Assembly (NCBI GenBank): GCA_022376925.1
Contig: JAIOJX010000005.1
Coordinates: 159,789,501 to 159,853,500 of the forward strand
DNA length: 64,000 nucleotides
Origin: Tragulus kanchil
Taxonomy: Eukaryota > Chordata > Mammalia > Artiodactyla > Tragulidae
Reading direction: 5' to 3'
Below are positions 11,346 through 23,315 of this stretch, one piece after another (position 1 is the stretch's first letter; every line of letters starts with the position of its first letter). The notes beneath the pieces are model-generated. The model searched no databases. It was given only the letters and a program-made list of their open reading frames with translations, and was not told where the DNA came from. The position numbers and the translations under genes are program-made.

Positions 11346-11524
11346 AAAAAGTAGAATAACGTAATGCACCTCCCGTGGACCCAGCAACCGTCCACTCATG
11401 GTCAACCTTGCTCCAACCACAGCCACATTCATCCCTCTTCCCAGACCATGCTGAAGTAAATCAGATGATTTCACCCACAAATATTTTGGTGTGCTTCTAT
11501 TAATATAAAAAGTAAGGAAATATA

Positions 11525-11735
11525 CATGTGTGTTTGGTCGCTCAGTCGTGCCCAACTCTTTGCAACCCCATGGACTGTAGCCCAGCAGGCTCCTCTGTCC
11601 ATGGGATTTCCCAGGCAAGAATACTGGAGTGGGTTGCCATGCCCTCCTCCAGAGGATCTTCCCAACGCAGATATTGAACCCAGGTCTCCCGCAGTGCAGG
11701 TGGATTCTTTACCATCTGAGCCACCAAGGACATCA
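11525..11735 (-). mobile_element. Bov-tA SINE
   Basis: Antisense Bov-tA with 'cgctcagtcgtgcccaactc', 'ccatggactgtagccc', 'aagaatactggagtgggttg' and 'gagccacca' blocks. Confidence 0.88.
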
Positions 11736-11794
11736 AGTAAATATATATACTCACACACAATACTTACAATACCAATATTATTCTATACATGAAT

Positions 11795-12255
11795 TCAGTT
11801 CAGTTGCTCAGTCATGTCCAACTTTTTGTGATCCCATGGACTACACATAGCACACCCGGCTTCCCTGTCCTTCACCGTCTCCCAGAGTTGGCTCAAACTC
11901 ATGTCCATTCAGTCTGTGATGCCATCTAACCACCTAATCCTCTGTTACTCCCTTCTCTTGTTGCCTTCAATCTTTCCCAGCATCCAGTGAGTTGGCTCTT
12001 TCATCAGGTGGCCAAAGTATTGGGGCTTCAGCTTGAGCATCAGTCCTTCCAATGAATATTCAGGGCTGGTTTCCTTTAGGATTGACTGGTCTGATCTCTT
12101 TGCTGTCCGAGGGACTCTCAACAGTCTTCTCCAGCACCACAGTTGGAAAACATCAATTCTTTGGTGCTCAACCTTCTTTATGATCCAACTCTCATATCCA
12201 TAGATGACTACTGGAAGAACCATAGCTTTGATTATATGGACCTTTGCTGGCAGAT
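11795..12255 (-). mobile_element. BovB (RTE-type) LINE 3' fragment
   Basis: The minus strand carries a 92-codon open stretch (12223-11945) matching the C-terminus of the BovB reverse transcriptase: YGYESWIIKKVEHQRI, LWCWRRLLRVPRTAKRSDQS, ILKETSPEYSLEGLMLKLK and MLGKIEGNKRRE. BovB is the RTE-clade LINE abundant in ruminants and supplies the mobilising machinery of Bov-A/Bov-tA SINEs. This copy is 5'-truncated, keeping only the tail and the short 3' end, and is not functional. A Bov-A-like segment (cagttgctcagtcatgtcc) sits at its left edge, as expected from their shared origin. Confidence 0.88.
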
Positions 12256-12313
12256 ATTGAAGTTCTAATTTTCAGTGTGTCTGAATTTAGAAATAGGGCC
12301 TTTAGGAGCTAAT

Positions 12314-12850
12314 TGATGGACTTCCCTGGGGGCTTCCCCGGGGCTTCCCCTGGTGGTCCAGTGGATAAGGACACTGCCTTGCAGTGCAAGGGACGCCGGT
12401 TCGATCCCTGGCCTGGGAAGATCCCACGTAGCGGCTGGACCAATGTGTCCAATCACCGAGCCGGAGCTCTGGAGCGCATGCGCCCAGAGCCCGCGCTCTG
12501 CAACGACAGACACCACCACGATGGGAGGCCCGCAGGAGCCAAAGAACAAAGACGGATGAAAATGGAGAAATGAAGGACCAGTAGAAGTGGCCCGCCCGCT
12601 CCCTTCCCTCCCCAACCCGACCCCCGCCCAAAATAAATAAATAAATCTTTAAAAAAAAAAAAAAAAGAATCCGCCCACAATGTGGGGGACCTGGGTTCGA
12701 TCCCTGGGTTGGGAAGATCCCCTGGAGAAGGGCATGGCAGCCCACTCCAATATTCTTGCCTGGAAATCTCAGAACAGAAGTGCCTCACAGTCTACAGATC
12801 ACAGGGTCATACAGAGTCAGATATACCTGAAGTGACTTAGCACACATGCA
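12314..12850 (+). mobile_element. Nested SINEs: long CHR SINE inside a Bov-tA
   Basis: At 12319-12350 the SINE head sequence 'cttcccctgg' type occurs three times in slightly different forms. A complete long CHR SINE follows (about 12342-12640), ending in an A-rich tail at 12630-12667. The interrupted outer Bov-tA then resumes at about 12668 ('gaatccgcccacaatgtggg') and ends near 12850 with 'gagtcagatatacctgaagt'. The order of insertion is therefore Bov-tA first, CHR second. Confidence 0.72.
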
Positions 12851-12855
12851 AGGTT

Positions 12856-13143
12856 AAACGAGGTCTTAAGGGTGAGGTCTGAATCTGATAGGACTGGCGG
12901 CCTTTTAAGAAGGGGAAGCGCTCTCTCTCTCTCCTCACCCCAGCGGCCCTGCCCACTCCTAGGAGAGGCCACCTGAAACTAAGTGGCCATCTTCAAGCTA
13001 AGAAAACAATTCGTACCAGAAACAGAACCCTCCCAGACCTTGATCTGGGACTTCAAGCCTCCAGCACTTTGAGAAATAAATTTGTTGTTTTAAAGCTTCT
13101 CAGTCTGTGGTATTTTGTTACAGCAGCCTGAGCAGACTGACTG
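12856..13143 (+). mobile_element. MaLR LTR fragment
   Basis: Partial LTR of the same family as 1043-1413: a 'gatctgggacttcaagcctc' block, 'tgagaaataaatttgttg', 'tattttgttacagcagcctg' and the terminal 'agcagactga'. The 5' part is missing or diverged. Confidence 0.7.
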
Positions 13144-14242
13144 ACTATCCTTTAAAAAAAAAAAATCAGAATCCAAGTAAAGTCTGCGTGTTACAACGGG
13201 CTGTTGTGTCTATTCCTCTCTTTTCATGCACAGGTTCACCTCGTTCTTTCTGTTTTCCCCCACGACAGGGCTCTGGGGACACTGGGCTGCTGGCCCTACA
13301 GGTCCTGGTCTGCTGACTGCAGAGCTGGCCCCAGAACTTCCTGTCCACGTGGTGAGCTCTAGGGGCCAGATCGGATTCATATGTAAACACCACTTCTTCC
13401 TGGACTCCTCCCACGTCTGCGGAGGCCTCCCTCCTTGGTGCTCTTCTGTCTCCAACGCAGGGCCCGGCTTCCTCCTCTGCCTCCCACCAGCCTGTTCACT
13501 GGCTCCCTATGAGTGGGGCCTGGTCATTTCCGGGCTGGTCCCCAGCCAAGCGCCAGTCAGGAGGCGTGCAAGACGCACACACATCACAGCCTGAGGCCAG
13601 AGCCTGATCTCACCCCTCAGCTGCCAGAGCCTTGGCGTTTCAGAGGAGGGTCTTGACCTGCCTCTCTCACATCCGGTGGGAGAGAGTGGGCAGGGGGCAC
13701 TGGCAGGAGGCCACGCTAAATGCCCGATTCCAAACACGGCCCAGACGCCATCAGAGCTGCCCAGGAAGAGAGGGGTCCAAGATGCCCACACATCCCCCTC
13801 CCCCAAATCTTCCAGGGCTCTGCTGCCCCGACCCTCCCACCTCCCTGACCTCCATCCATACCATTTTGCCGGCCTTTCTGCCTGACTTGCTTCTCACCCA
13901 CAGGCCCTGCCGGAGGCTCCGTTTCTGGTCCCCTCCTTTCCACGCAGCCTCTCCCATCCCATTCAGAATTCAGATCCCAGAGATCCCCAGGGTCTCTTCT
14001 TGCCTGCCACCCCAGCCTGAGAACATCCAGCACCTGAAGGACATTCCCAGGGGCCCGTCCCATCCTCCTGCGCTTCCAACTTCACACACAGTCTTGAAAA
14101 GAACACCAGCATGGTTAACCTTCAGAAGGAATCCCCAGCTCCCTGGTGTGCTGTGGAGACACTCCTGGTTTGGTTCTGATCAGCTTCCCAGCGGTTTCCT
14201 CCTTACACACACGCAGGTCTGGGGCGGGACCTTGAGCGGTAG
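13144..14242. other. Intergenic single-copy sequence
   Basis: No recognisable exon, RNA gene or interspersed repeat. Open frames on both strands (for example 13632-14267) are Pro/Ser-rich frames in GC-rich DNA with no family resemblance. Confidence 0.5.
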
Positions 14243-14650
14243 CTCTGCGTTGTGCCAGCTGGGCTAAGAACCACAGGATTCCCTTTCCTGCCAGCTGACC
14301 GTGGAGGCGGGAGAGGACAGGAGAGCCGTGCTCACGCCTGCGGTTGGCAGAATGTCCAGCGCCGTTGCAGCTTACATACGTTGATGCAGGTCTGTGCGTT
14401 CTCTACTGACCTCCTTCAGCTCATCTAATCTTGGGCCTGGTATGTGTTGAGCTCCAGGACAAAGGATGGCAGCTTCTTCTGCAGGTCAGCTGTGTCACTG
14501 AAGTTGCTGTTTTGGTGTCGCTGCCCATTCATCCTCGAGAGTCCCAGCCCGTCCTCGCTGCCTCCATTTCTTCTTGCTCCCACAGCGGCACATCTATCTT
14601 CCCTTCCCCACTGCCCGCCGTAAGGATTTTAGACTCGGAAGCATCAATTC

Positions 14651-14792
14651 TTTTTTTAAAAAAATTATTTTATTTGGTTGTGTTGGGTCTTAGTGGCGGC
14701 ATGTGGGACCTAGTTCCCTGACCAGGGATCAAACCAGAGCCCCCTGTATCGGAAATGCAGAGTCTTAACCACTGGACCGCGAGGGAAGTTCT
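14651..14792 (-). mobile_element. Short CHR-type SINE
   Basis: Antisense SINE: a T/A-rich tail at left, 'ggttgtgttgggtcttagtg', 'accagggatcaaacc', and a head end 'ttaaccactggaccgcgagg' at right. Duplicated at 15732-15873. Confidence 0.8.
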
Positions 14793-15185
14793 AGCAGCAG
14801 TTCCCTCAGTAGCTGGCCCCTTGTATAAGGTCAAACCCCGTTTTCTGTATCACGTCCGGTTGGTCTGCTTCCCTCATCACATCTGATCTAAATACCTTGG
14901 ACCACTAGCTCAACTTCACTTTCCTGTGTGAAATGGGGATATTGACAGGGCCAATCTCCGGTGGTTGTTTGTGAATATTACATAACGTTATGCCACGGGT
15001 AAGGGTTTAGCGTAAGGCCTGGAACAGAGAAGGCGCTCAGTGAGTGTTATTCCTGACAGAAGACCTTTTCTGTGGCTCCCCCGCACCCCTACTCTCAATC
15101 AATCTGTCCCTTTTGCCTGGAATGTCTCCACCTGGTCAATTGCTGTTGACTTCCTCCAGGAAGCCTTCCTTAATATCTGCTGCTG
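14793..15185. other. Intergenic single-copy sequence
   Basis: Nothing recognised in this stretch or in its duplicate at 15874-16266, apart from the target site of the L1 that follows. Confidence 0.5.
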
Positions 15186-16268
15186 GACCATACGACCCAG
15201 CAATCCCACTCTTAGCTTATACCCTGATGGAATCAAATCTGAAAGAAGCACCTGTACCCCAATGTTCATTGATCCAAACAAAAATGGAAGCCCAATCTAG
15301 TGCTGAGACACAGGGGGATTAGCCTCTGCGTTGTGCCAGCTGGGCTAAGAACCACAGGATTCCCTTTCCTGCCAGCTGACCGTGGAGGCGGGAGAGGACA
15401 GGAGAGCCGTGCTCACGCCTGCGGTTGGCAGAATGTCCAGCGCCGTTGCAGCTTACATACGTTGATGCAGGTCTGTGCGTTCTCTACTGACCTCCTTCAG
15501 CTCATCTAATCTTGGGCCTGGTATGTGTTGAGCTCCAGGACAAAGGATGGCAGCTTCTTCTGCAGGTCAGCTGTGTCACTGAAGTTGCTGTTTTGGTGTC
15601 GCTGCCCATTCATCCTCGAGAGTCCCAGCCCGTCCTCGCTGCCTCCATTTCTTCTTGCTCCCACAGCGGCACATCTATCTTCCCTTCCCCACTGCCCGCC
15701 GTAAGGATTTTAGACTCGGAAGCATCAATTCTTTTTTTAAAAAAATTATTTTATTTGGTTGTGTTGGGTCTTAGTGGCGGCATGTGGGACCTAGTTCCCT
15801 GACCAGGGATCAAACCAGAGCCCCCTGTATCGGAAATGCAGAGTCTTAACCACTGGACCGCGAGGGAAGTTCTAGCAGCAGTTCCCTCAGTAGCTGGCCC
15901 CTTGTATAAGGTCAAACCCCGTTTTCTGTATCACGTCCGGTTGGTCTGCTTCCCTCATCACATCTGATCTAAATACCTTGGACCACTAGCTCAACTTCAC
16001 TTTCCTGTGTGAAATGGGGATATTGACAGGGCCAATCTCCGGTGGTTGTTTGTGAATATTACATAACGTTATGCCACGGGTAAGGGTTTAGCGTAAGGCC
16101 TGGAACAGAGAAGGCGCTCAGTGAGTGTTATTCCTGACAGAAGACCTTTTCTGTGGCTCCCCCGCACCCCTACTCTCAATCAATCTGTCCCTTTTGCCTG
16201 GAATGTCTCCACCTGGTCAATTGCTGTTGACTTCCTCCAGGAAGCCTTCCTTAATATCTGCTGCTGGA

Positions 16269-16898
16269 CCATACGACCCAGCAATCCCACTCTTAGCTTA
16301 TACCCTGATGGAATCAAATCTGAAAGAAGCACCTGTACCCCAATGTTCATTGCAGCTCTCTATACAATAGCTAAAACATGGAAGCAACCTAGATGTCCAT
16401 CGACAAATGAATGGATAAAGAAGCTCTGGTACATATATACAATGGAATACTACACAGCTGTAAAAAGAAATGCAGAAGAATCAGCCCTAATGAGGTGGCT
16501 GGATCTAGAACCTATCATAAAAAATGAAGTCAGTCAGAAAGAGAAGGATAAGTACAATATACTAACACATATATATGGAATCTAGTAGGATGGTAATGAT
16601 AACACATGCAGTGAAGCGATGGAAAAACAGACATGGACAGTGGACATATGGACATAGTGGGGAATGAACAGTGGGTGGGAGGCGTAAAGGAAGTAGCATG
16701 AAAACCTGTACTATCATATGTGAAGGAAATAGCTCTAGTCATTACTCTGTGAGAAAAGGGGATCCTTCAAGGGTGCTGTGTGATGGTTGGGAGGGGTGGG
16801 ATGTGGAAGATACACATAAGACTAATCTGGGAACATACATATCTGTAAACAACAAAACTCTGTAAAAGTTAAAAGTAAAATAAAAGTAAAAAAAATAT
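16269..16898 (+). mobile_element. L1 LINE 3' fragment with target-site duplication
   Basis: The plus strand encodes the last ~100 residues of L1 ORF2, including [40 protein letters not shown] and LTHIYGI before the stop at 16583-16585, then a 3' UTR and A-rich tail. A 15-base direct repeat, atatctgctgctgga, flanks it at 16254-16268 and 16899-16913, the mark of L1 endonuclease-primed insertion. It is heavily 5'-truncated. Duplicate D leaves an 85-base stub at 15187-15271, and duplicate E repeats the 3' part at 17645-18003. Confidence 0.9.
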
Positions 16899-18745
16899 AT
16901 ATCTGCTGCTGGAATTCCTTTCCCTCCTCAGAGACCTGGTGTTCCTCTCCACTTTGATCTTTTCCGCCGCATTCATTGAGTTCATGCATGCAGTTGGCAA
17001 GTATATCTTAAGCATCTCCTGTGTGTCAGTCCTAAGGCAGAGTTTGTGGATTAAGCACTGTTGCTACCCCTGAGTTCACAGCCTAATGAGGAAGACGGGC
17101 CTGCCAACCACCCAAATACAATGTGGGAAATGCTCTGAACAAGAGAGCGTGAACATTCAGAGGAGGGGCCCTGAAGTCCACAGAGGGCGAGGGTGCAAGG
17201 AAGGCTTCCTAGCAGAGGCAGCCTGAAAGGGGATGAAAAAGGACACATGCTCCAGATTGGGAAAAGGCCTTCAAAGCAGAAGGAACTGATATGGGCTGGA
17301 GAGACCAGGAAAAAAGGGCAGGGAGTCCAGCTCTGCGCGGTGTCTAGGGCTGGAGAACGGTGGGACACGGGCGGAGCGGGCCACAGGAACCTGGCCCTGG
17401 CAGGCTTTGTCTGCTGAGCTGACGGGTTTCTTTCACACAAAGGGGATTGGATGCAAAATTTTATTTATGCAAAGGAAGCTCTGATCCAATAGTCCTGAAC
17501 ACATCTTCCTCTGAGTACCGGGGCAACCATTGCAGGGCTTTTGGGATCCTTGGCATGCATAAGCCTCGTGCTTCTTTCTCTTCTTAGTTCTGTTCTCAAG
17601 CCACAAGGAGGACGGAAGAACTCAGTTCCCTGTAGAACTGGAGAAGAGAAGGATAAGTACAATATACTAACACATATATATGGAATCTAGTAGGATGGTA
17701 ATGATAACACATGCAGTGAAGCGATGGAAAAACAGACATGGACAGTGGACATATGGACATAGTGGGGAATGAACAGTGGGTGGGAGGCGTAAAGGAAGTA
17801 GCATGAAAACCTGTACTATCATATGTGAAGGAAATAGCTCTAGTCATTACTCTGTGAGAAAAGGGGATCCTTCAAGGGTGCTGTGTGATGGTTGGGAGGG
17901 GTGGGATGTGGAAGATACACATAAGACTAATCTGGGAACATACATATCTGTAAACAACAAAACTCTGTAAAAGTTAAAAGTAAAATAAAAGTAAAAAAAA
18001 TATATATCTGCTGCTGGAATTCCTTTCCCTCCTCAGAGACCTGGTGTTCCTCTCCACTTTGATCTTTTCCGCGCATTCATTGAGTTCATGCATGCAGTTG
18101 GCAAGTATATCTTAAGCATCTCCTGTGTGTCAGTCCTAAGGCAGAGTTTGTGGATTAAGCACTGTTGCTACCCCTGAGTTCACAGCCTAATGAGGAAGAC
18201 GGGCCTGCCAACCACCCAAATACAATGTGGGAAATGCTCTGAACAAGAGAGCGTGAACATTCAGAGGAGGGGCCCTGAAGTCCACAGAGGGCGAGGGTGC
18301 AAGGAAGGCTTCCTAGCAGAGGCAGCCTGAAAGGGGATGAAAAAGGACACATGCTCCAGATTGGGAAAAGGCCTTCAAAGCAGAAGGAACTGATATGGGC
18401 TGGAGAGACCAGGAAAAAAGGGCAGGGAGTCCAGCTCTGCGCGGTGTCTAGGGCTGGAGAACGGTGGGACACGGGCGGAGCGGGCCACAGGAACCTGGCC
18501 CTGGCAGGCTTTGTCTGCTGAGCTGACGGGTTTCTTTCACACAAAGGGGATTGGATGCAAAATTTTATTTATGCAAAGGAAGCTCTGATCCAATAGTCCT
18601 GAACACATCTTCCTCTGAGTACCGGGGCAACCATTGCAGGGCTTTTGGGATCCTTGGCATGCATAAGCCTCGTGCTTCTTTCTCTTCTTAGTTCTGTTCT
18701 CAAGCCACAAGGAGGACGGAAGAACTCAGTTCCCTGTAGCTCAGA
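16540..18745. repeat. Tandem duplicate E (offset 1,105 bp)
   Basis: Positions 16540-17640 recur at 17645-18745. The pair covers the 3' end of the L1 fragment plus about 740 bp of single-copy DNA. One base is missing near 18071 relative to 16967, and the first copy's tail lacks a few bases just before the junction. Confidence 0.92.
16914..17640. other. Intergenic single-copy sequence (first copy of duplicate E)
   Basis: Nothing recognised beyond low-scoring open frames. It is repeated at 18018-18745. Confidence 0.5.
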
Positions 18746-19009
18746 CTGGAGAAGAGAGGGAGGCAGGGAGGAAGGCAGAGAGGAGGGACGGGTGCCCAAG
18801 CAGAACTGCAGGGCTGAGCAGTCCCACAGCAAGCGGACTGGCTTTCTGGCAAGCCAGCTCTGCCTTGGGATGCAAAGGCGGCTTTGTGTGCAGGCTGAGG
18901 GCACCCAAAGGGCCCCTCACTGGTGGCCTGGGGCAGCAGAGGGCATCGGGGGAGGGGGGCGCTGCCAGGGAGGAAATGTCAACATTTGGAACGTGTATGG
19001 AATGTATGT

Positions 19010-19070
19010 GTGTGAGAGAGAGAAAGAGAGAAATAGAAACAGACAGACAGACAAAGACAGAGAGAGAAAT
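19010..19070. repeat. GA-rich / (CAGA)n simple repeat
   Basis: Imperfect 'gagaga' and 'acagacagacagac' runs of about 60 bp. Confidence 0.85.
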
Positions 19071-19566
19071 ACGTGTGTGATCTCCTGGGGTTTGTGAAGG
19101 CATACAGAAGCATTTATCCCTAGTGAGCGAAGGCCCAGCGGGGACAGGTTGGCATGTTCCCTGGGATCACCTTACCCTCAACCCGGTCTGTGGCCTCAGC
19201 CAAGCACAGCATCTGCCAAGCGCTTAACGGCCTGACAGTCAGGCCTGGGAGTGAGGGCTGACGGGCTGCAGAGGCGCTGCAGGCAGCTGGCGGAAACCTG
19301 CGCCCTCGGCTGGAGCGGCCTTGGCCCCTCCTCCACTCACAGCCTCCCTTCCCCTCCGTCTTCTAGCACCCCGCGAGGGCTGTCTGGGTAGTCAGGTGAT
19401 GGGCAGTGCCAGTGGCGGGGTGCGCCTTCCTGGCAGCCCCTGGCTTGGAGGAGGAGAGATCTTGAAGAAGCTCGCTTCCCTTATGGACTAGTCTTATCTT
19501 TCCCCTCCTCCAAAGAGCCGGAATTTTCCTATTCTGTCCGCCAAGGGGTTATCTTCCTATCTGCCG

Positions 19567-19588
19567 GCGGGGGGCGGGGGGGGGGGGG
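19567..19588 (+). repeat. G-run with G-quadruplex potential
   Basis: About 20 of 22 bases are G, broken by a single C. Such a run can fold as a G-quadruplex, and its exact length is doubtful in any sequencing chemistry. Confidence 0.7.
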
Positions 19589-20069
19589 CTTGGTGCTGCC
19601 CGCTGCCCGTCAGCGGGCGTGAGTGCCAGGCTCAGGCAGCCCTGCTTCTGCTGTTCACCTTCCCAGGAAGCGCCCCCTATTTTCACTTCTGCACGCCCCT
19701 TCCCCTTTGTGCTCTGGGTGCTCCTAACTTGCCCTTCCGCGGGATGTGATTGTTCAGAGCCGACTGGCGCCTTGAGGAACACAGGCAGATCACCCTCCCT
19801 CCACCAGAGCCAGGGGAGGGTCCCTCTCCGGGTGCAGGAAACTGAAAGACAAGACAGCAAACGTGTCAGTCCTGACGCGGGTGACCGGGTGACCGGGAAA
19901 ACGCCTGCCGGGAACATAAACAGCTCTCTCTTCTCGGGCGGGTGAATGATCTAATTTCAAAGTTGGCATTCTCAGGAACTGGGCCAGGCTTGGGCCAGGC
20001 TCTGGCCCCACCCCTTCTTTATTCAGGAAGGCCTCAAGGTCACCAGAGGCGGGTCTCCGGGTGGTGCCT

Positions 20070-22388
20070 AGGGAGGCATACTGGGAAAGCCAGAAGGAGG
20101 AGGGAGGGCCTTGCTGAAACAGCAGCGGGGCTGGCCTACAGGGGAACAAGCAAGCAGGCTGAGCTTCACCCCCAGCCCCAGGAGGGGAGCCAGCTAGGGG
20201 TTGAGGGAGGGATCAGGTTTCTTGGGGAGGAGAGCCCCCCCTCCCATAACGCCAGGACTGGGGTCTGGGCAGGGAGGCGCCAGATGGGAGCCAGCCAGGC
20301 AAGGCCTGAGTCCTGGAATGGTGCCAGGCGGCGCCTTCTCAGGCGCCAGCGGGTGAGCACAAGGCGGGTGAGCACAAGGTTAGCAGGTGGGGCCTCACAC
20401 CCCAGGTCAGGCTCTTTTTATCTCCAAACAGCTGTGGGCCTTTCTTGAGGCTTGAAGGGCCCTCGGCACAGGCTCTTGGAGAAACCTGAGCAGGTTGGAG
20501 AGAACCGACAGGTTTCCGAGTGGAGAAAGGACACATTGTTTCTGTGCAGCCCTGGTGACCTTTCTCTGGTGATCAGTTCCCAGCCTGAGATCCTCTGCCC
20601 ATCTCCCTCCACGCCACGCCAGCAGTAATGAATCTACCCACCATCCGCATGTCCTCTCCATCACAAAGCTCCTCTTTAACTCGTTTCTGGGAGAGCTGTT
20701 ACATAAGGAACTGCTAAAATCCATTTCTTCCTTCAAAGAGCTGCGTGACTCCTTTCTTCCCACCAGGATTTCTCTCTTCCTTCTTTCCTTTCAACAAACA
20801 GTCCCAGTGCTAGGAGCGTGGGGAAATGTGTAATAGAGACACTCTTTGTTGCTGTTGTTAATTTTTAGCCGTGTTGCTGGGCGAGGGGCGGCTGCTCTCT
20901 AGCTGCAGTGCACAGGCTTCTCATTGCGGTGGCTTCTCCTGCTGCAAACCACAGGTTCTAGAGAGCTGGCTCAGCAGCTGTGGCACGCGGGCATAGCTGC
21001 TCTGCAGCACATGGGATCTTCCCAGACCAGGGATTGAACCTGTGTCCCCTGCACTGGCAAGTGGATTCTTAACCTCTGGACCACCAGGGAAGTTCCACAA
21101 ATTATGGAAGTTCCGTAAATCTCGCCAGAGGTCTTAGTCCTCACATGGCATGACCCAAGGGACAGGATCTTGGTTTCTGCGTCTCTATGTCCCCGAAGTT
21201 AGCACAGTGCCTGCCACGTGGCAGGCCCAGGGAGGCATACTGGGAAAGCCAGAAGGAGGAGGGAGGGCCTTGCTGAAACAGCAGCGGGGCTGGCCTACAG
21301 GGGAACAAGCAAGCAGGCTGAGCTTCACCCCCAGCCCCAGGAGGGGAGCCAGCTAGGGGTTGAGGGAGGGATCAGGTTTCTTGGGGAGGAGAGCCCCCCC
21401 TCCCATAACGCCAGGACTGGGGTCTGGGCAGGGAGGCGCCAGATGGGAGCCAGCCAGGCAAGGCCTGAGTCCTGGAATGGTGCCAGGCGGCGCCTTCTCA
21501 GGCGCCAGCGGGTGAGCACAAGGCGGGTGAGCACAAGGTTAGCAGGTGGGGCCTCACACCCCAGGTCAGGCTCTTTTTATCTCCAAACAGCTGTGGGCCT
21601 TTCTTGAGGCTTGAAGGGCCCTCGGCACAGGCTCTTGGAGAAACCTGAGCAGGTTGGAGAGAACCGACAGGTTTCCGAGTGGAGAAAGGACACATTGTTT
21701 CTGTGCAGCCCTGGTGACCTTTCTCTGGTGATCAGTTCCCAGCCTGAGATCCTCTGCCCATCTCCCTCCACGCCACGCCAGCAGTAATGAATCTACCCAC
21801 CATCCGCATGTCCTCTCCATCACAAAGCTCCTCTTTAACTCGTTTCTGGGAGAGCTGTTACATAAGGAACTGCTAAAATCCATTTCTTCCTTCAAAGAGC
21901 TGCGTGACTCCTTTCTTCCCACCAGGATTTCTCTCTTCCTTCTTTCCTTTCAACAAACAGTCCCAGTGCTAGGAGCGTGGGGAAATGTGTAATAGAGACA
22001 CTCTTTGTTGCTGTTGTTAATTTTTAGCCGTGTTGCTGGGCGAGGGGCGGCTGCTCTCTAGCTGCAGTGCACAGGCTTCTCATTGCGGTGGCTTCTCCTG
22101 CTGCAAACCACAGGTTCTAGAGAGCTGGCTCAGCAGCTGTGGCACGCGGGCATAGCTGCTCTGCAGCACATGGGATCTTCCCAGACCAGGGATTGAACCT
22201 GTGTCCCCTGCACTGGCAAGTGGATTCTTAACCTCTGGACCACCAGGGAAGTTCCACAAATTATGGAAGTTCCGTAAATCTCGCCAGAGGTCTTAGTCCT
22301 CACATGGCATGACCCAAGGGGACAGGATCTTGGTTTCTGCGTCTCTATGTCCCCCGAAGTTAGCACAGTGCCTGCCACGTGGCAGGCC
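20070..22388. repeat. Tandem duplicate F (offset 1,159 bp)
   Basis: Positions 20070-21228 are followed at once by a second copy at 21229-22388. The pair includes a minus-strand SINE. The only differences I see are one extra G and one extra C in homopolymers near 22320 and 22350. Confidence 0.92.
20845..21098 (-). mobile_element. CHR-type SINE
   Basis: Antisense SINE: 'gctctctagctgcagtgcac', 'ttctcattgcggtggcttct', 'gggatcttcccagaccaggg' and 'ttaacctctggaccaccagg'. Repeated by duplicate F at about 22004-22258. Confidence 0.82.
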
Positions 22389-22759
22389 CTCCACAGATCT
22401 TTCCTGAATTGGGAGCAGGATGCTCAGAGCAAGGAGGAAGCACTTGTGGGAAAGTAGAGAGTTCTCTTTCCTGTCTTCTGACTTTCACTTTGACTGGATT
22501 CCAACAAGGCCCCACCTGTCCCGCTTCCTCGCTCTGGCTCCGCTCCTTGGGGTTACGCACACATGAATCCTGTAGTTTTCCACCCATCCTGGGGCTCGAT
22601 GCCCCCACGTGAGCAAGACACGGCCACAGCCACAGCTCCCCATAGGACACATCAGAAAGAAAGCCGGCTGAACGGCTGTGACTCTAGCCTCCATTCCCCC
22701 ATCGCTTTTCAAGGGCCACCTTTGCTGGTCTACATTAGGGATTTATCCAGTTTATATCT
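22389..22759. other. Intergenic single-copy sequence
   Basis: No exon or repeat recognised. Confidence 0.5.
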
Positions 22760-23315
22760 CTGCTGCTGCTGTGCTGTGCTCAGTCATGTCTGACTCTTTG
22801 CAACCCCATGGACTGTAGCCCGTCAGGCTCTGCTGTCCATGGGATTTCCCAGGCAAGAAGACTGGAGTGGGTTGCCATTTCCTTCTCCAGGCGGTCTTCC
22901 CGACCCAGGGATCGAACCTGCATTTCTTTCTTTTTTTTCTTAACTCTGTTCGTGCACTTTATTTTTTTTAAGTTTATTTATTTATTTTTGGCTATTCTGG
23001 GTTTTCACTGCTACCACAGGCACTTCTCTAGTTGCAGGGAGTGGAGGCTACTTTCTAGTTGGGGTGAGCAGGCTTCTTGTTGCAGTGACTTCTCCTGTGG
23101 TGGAACTCGGGCTCCAGAGCCCACACACTTCAGTAGTTGTGGCCCATGGGCTCCATAGTTGTGGCCCCGAGGCTCTAGAGCACAGGCTCCATAGTTGTGG
23201 CTTACTGGCTTAGTTGCTCCGCAGCATGTGGAATCTTCCCAGATCAGGGATCGAACCCATGTCTCTTGCATTGGCAAGTGGGTTCTTTACCACTGTGCCA
23301 CCTGGGGTGCCATAG
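22760..23315 (-). mobile_element. Nested SINEs: CHR-type SINE adjoining or inside a Bov-tA
   Basis: An antisense Bov-tA ('tcagtcatgtctgactcttt', 'ccatggactgtagcccg', 'aagactggagtgggttgcc') runs to about 22925. It is followed by an antisense CHR SINE with a T-rich tail at about 22926-22990 and its body to 23315. Duplicated at about 23919-24470. Confidence 0.75.

Larger units (their letters stand above)
14243..16352. repeat. Tandem duplicate D (offset 1,081 bp)
   Basis: Positions 14243-15271 recur at 15324-16352, with 52 orphan bases (15272-15323) between. The first copy breaks off inside an L1 fragment that continues normally after the second copy, so the second copy is joined correctly to its right flank. 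Confidence 0.92.
18746..20069. other. Intergenic GC-rich sequence
   Basis: A GC-rich stretch with no recognised exon. It holds a GA/CAGA-rich simple repeat at about 19010-19070 and a long G-run near 19567-19588. No CpG island comparable to that of MTCH1 is seen. Confidence 0.5.
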
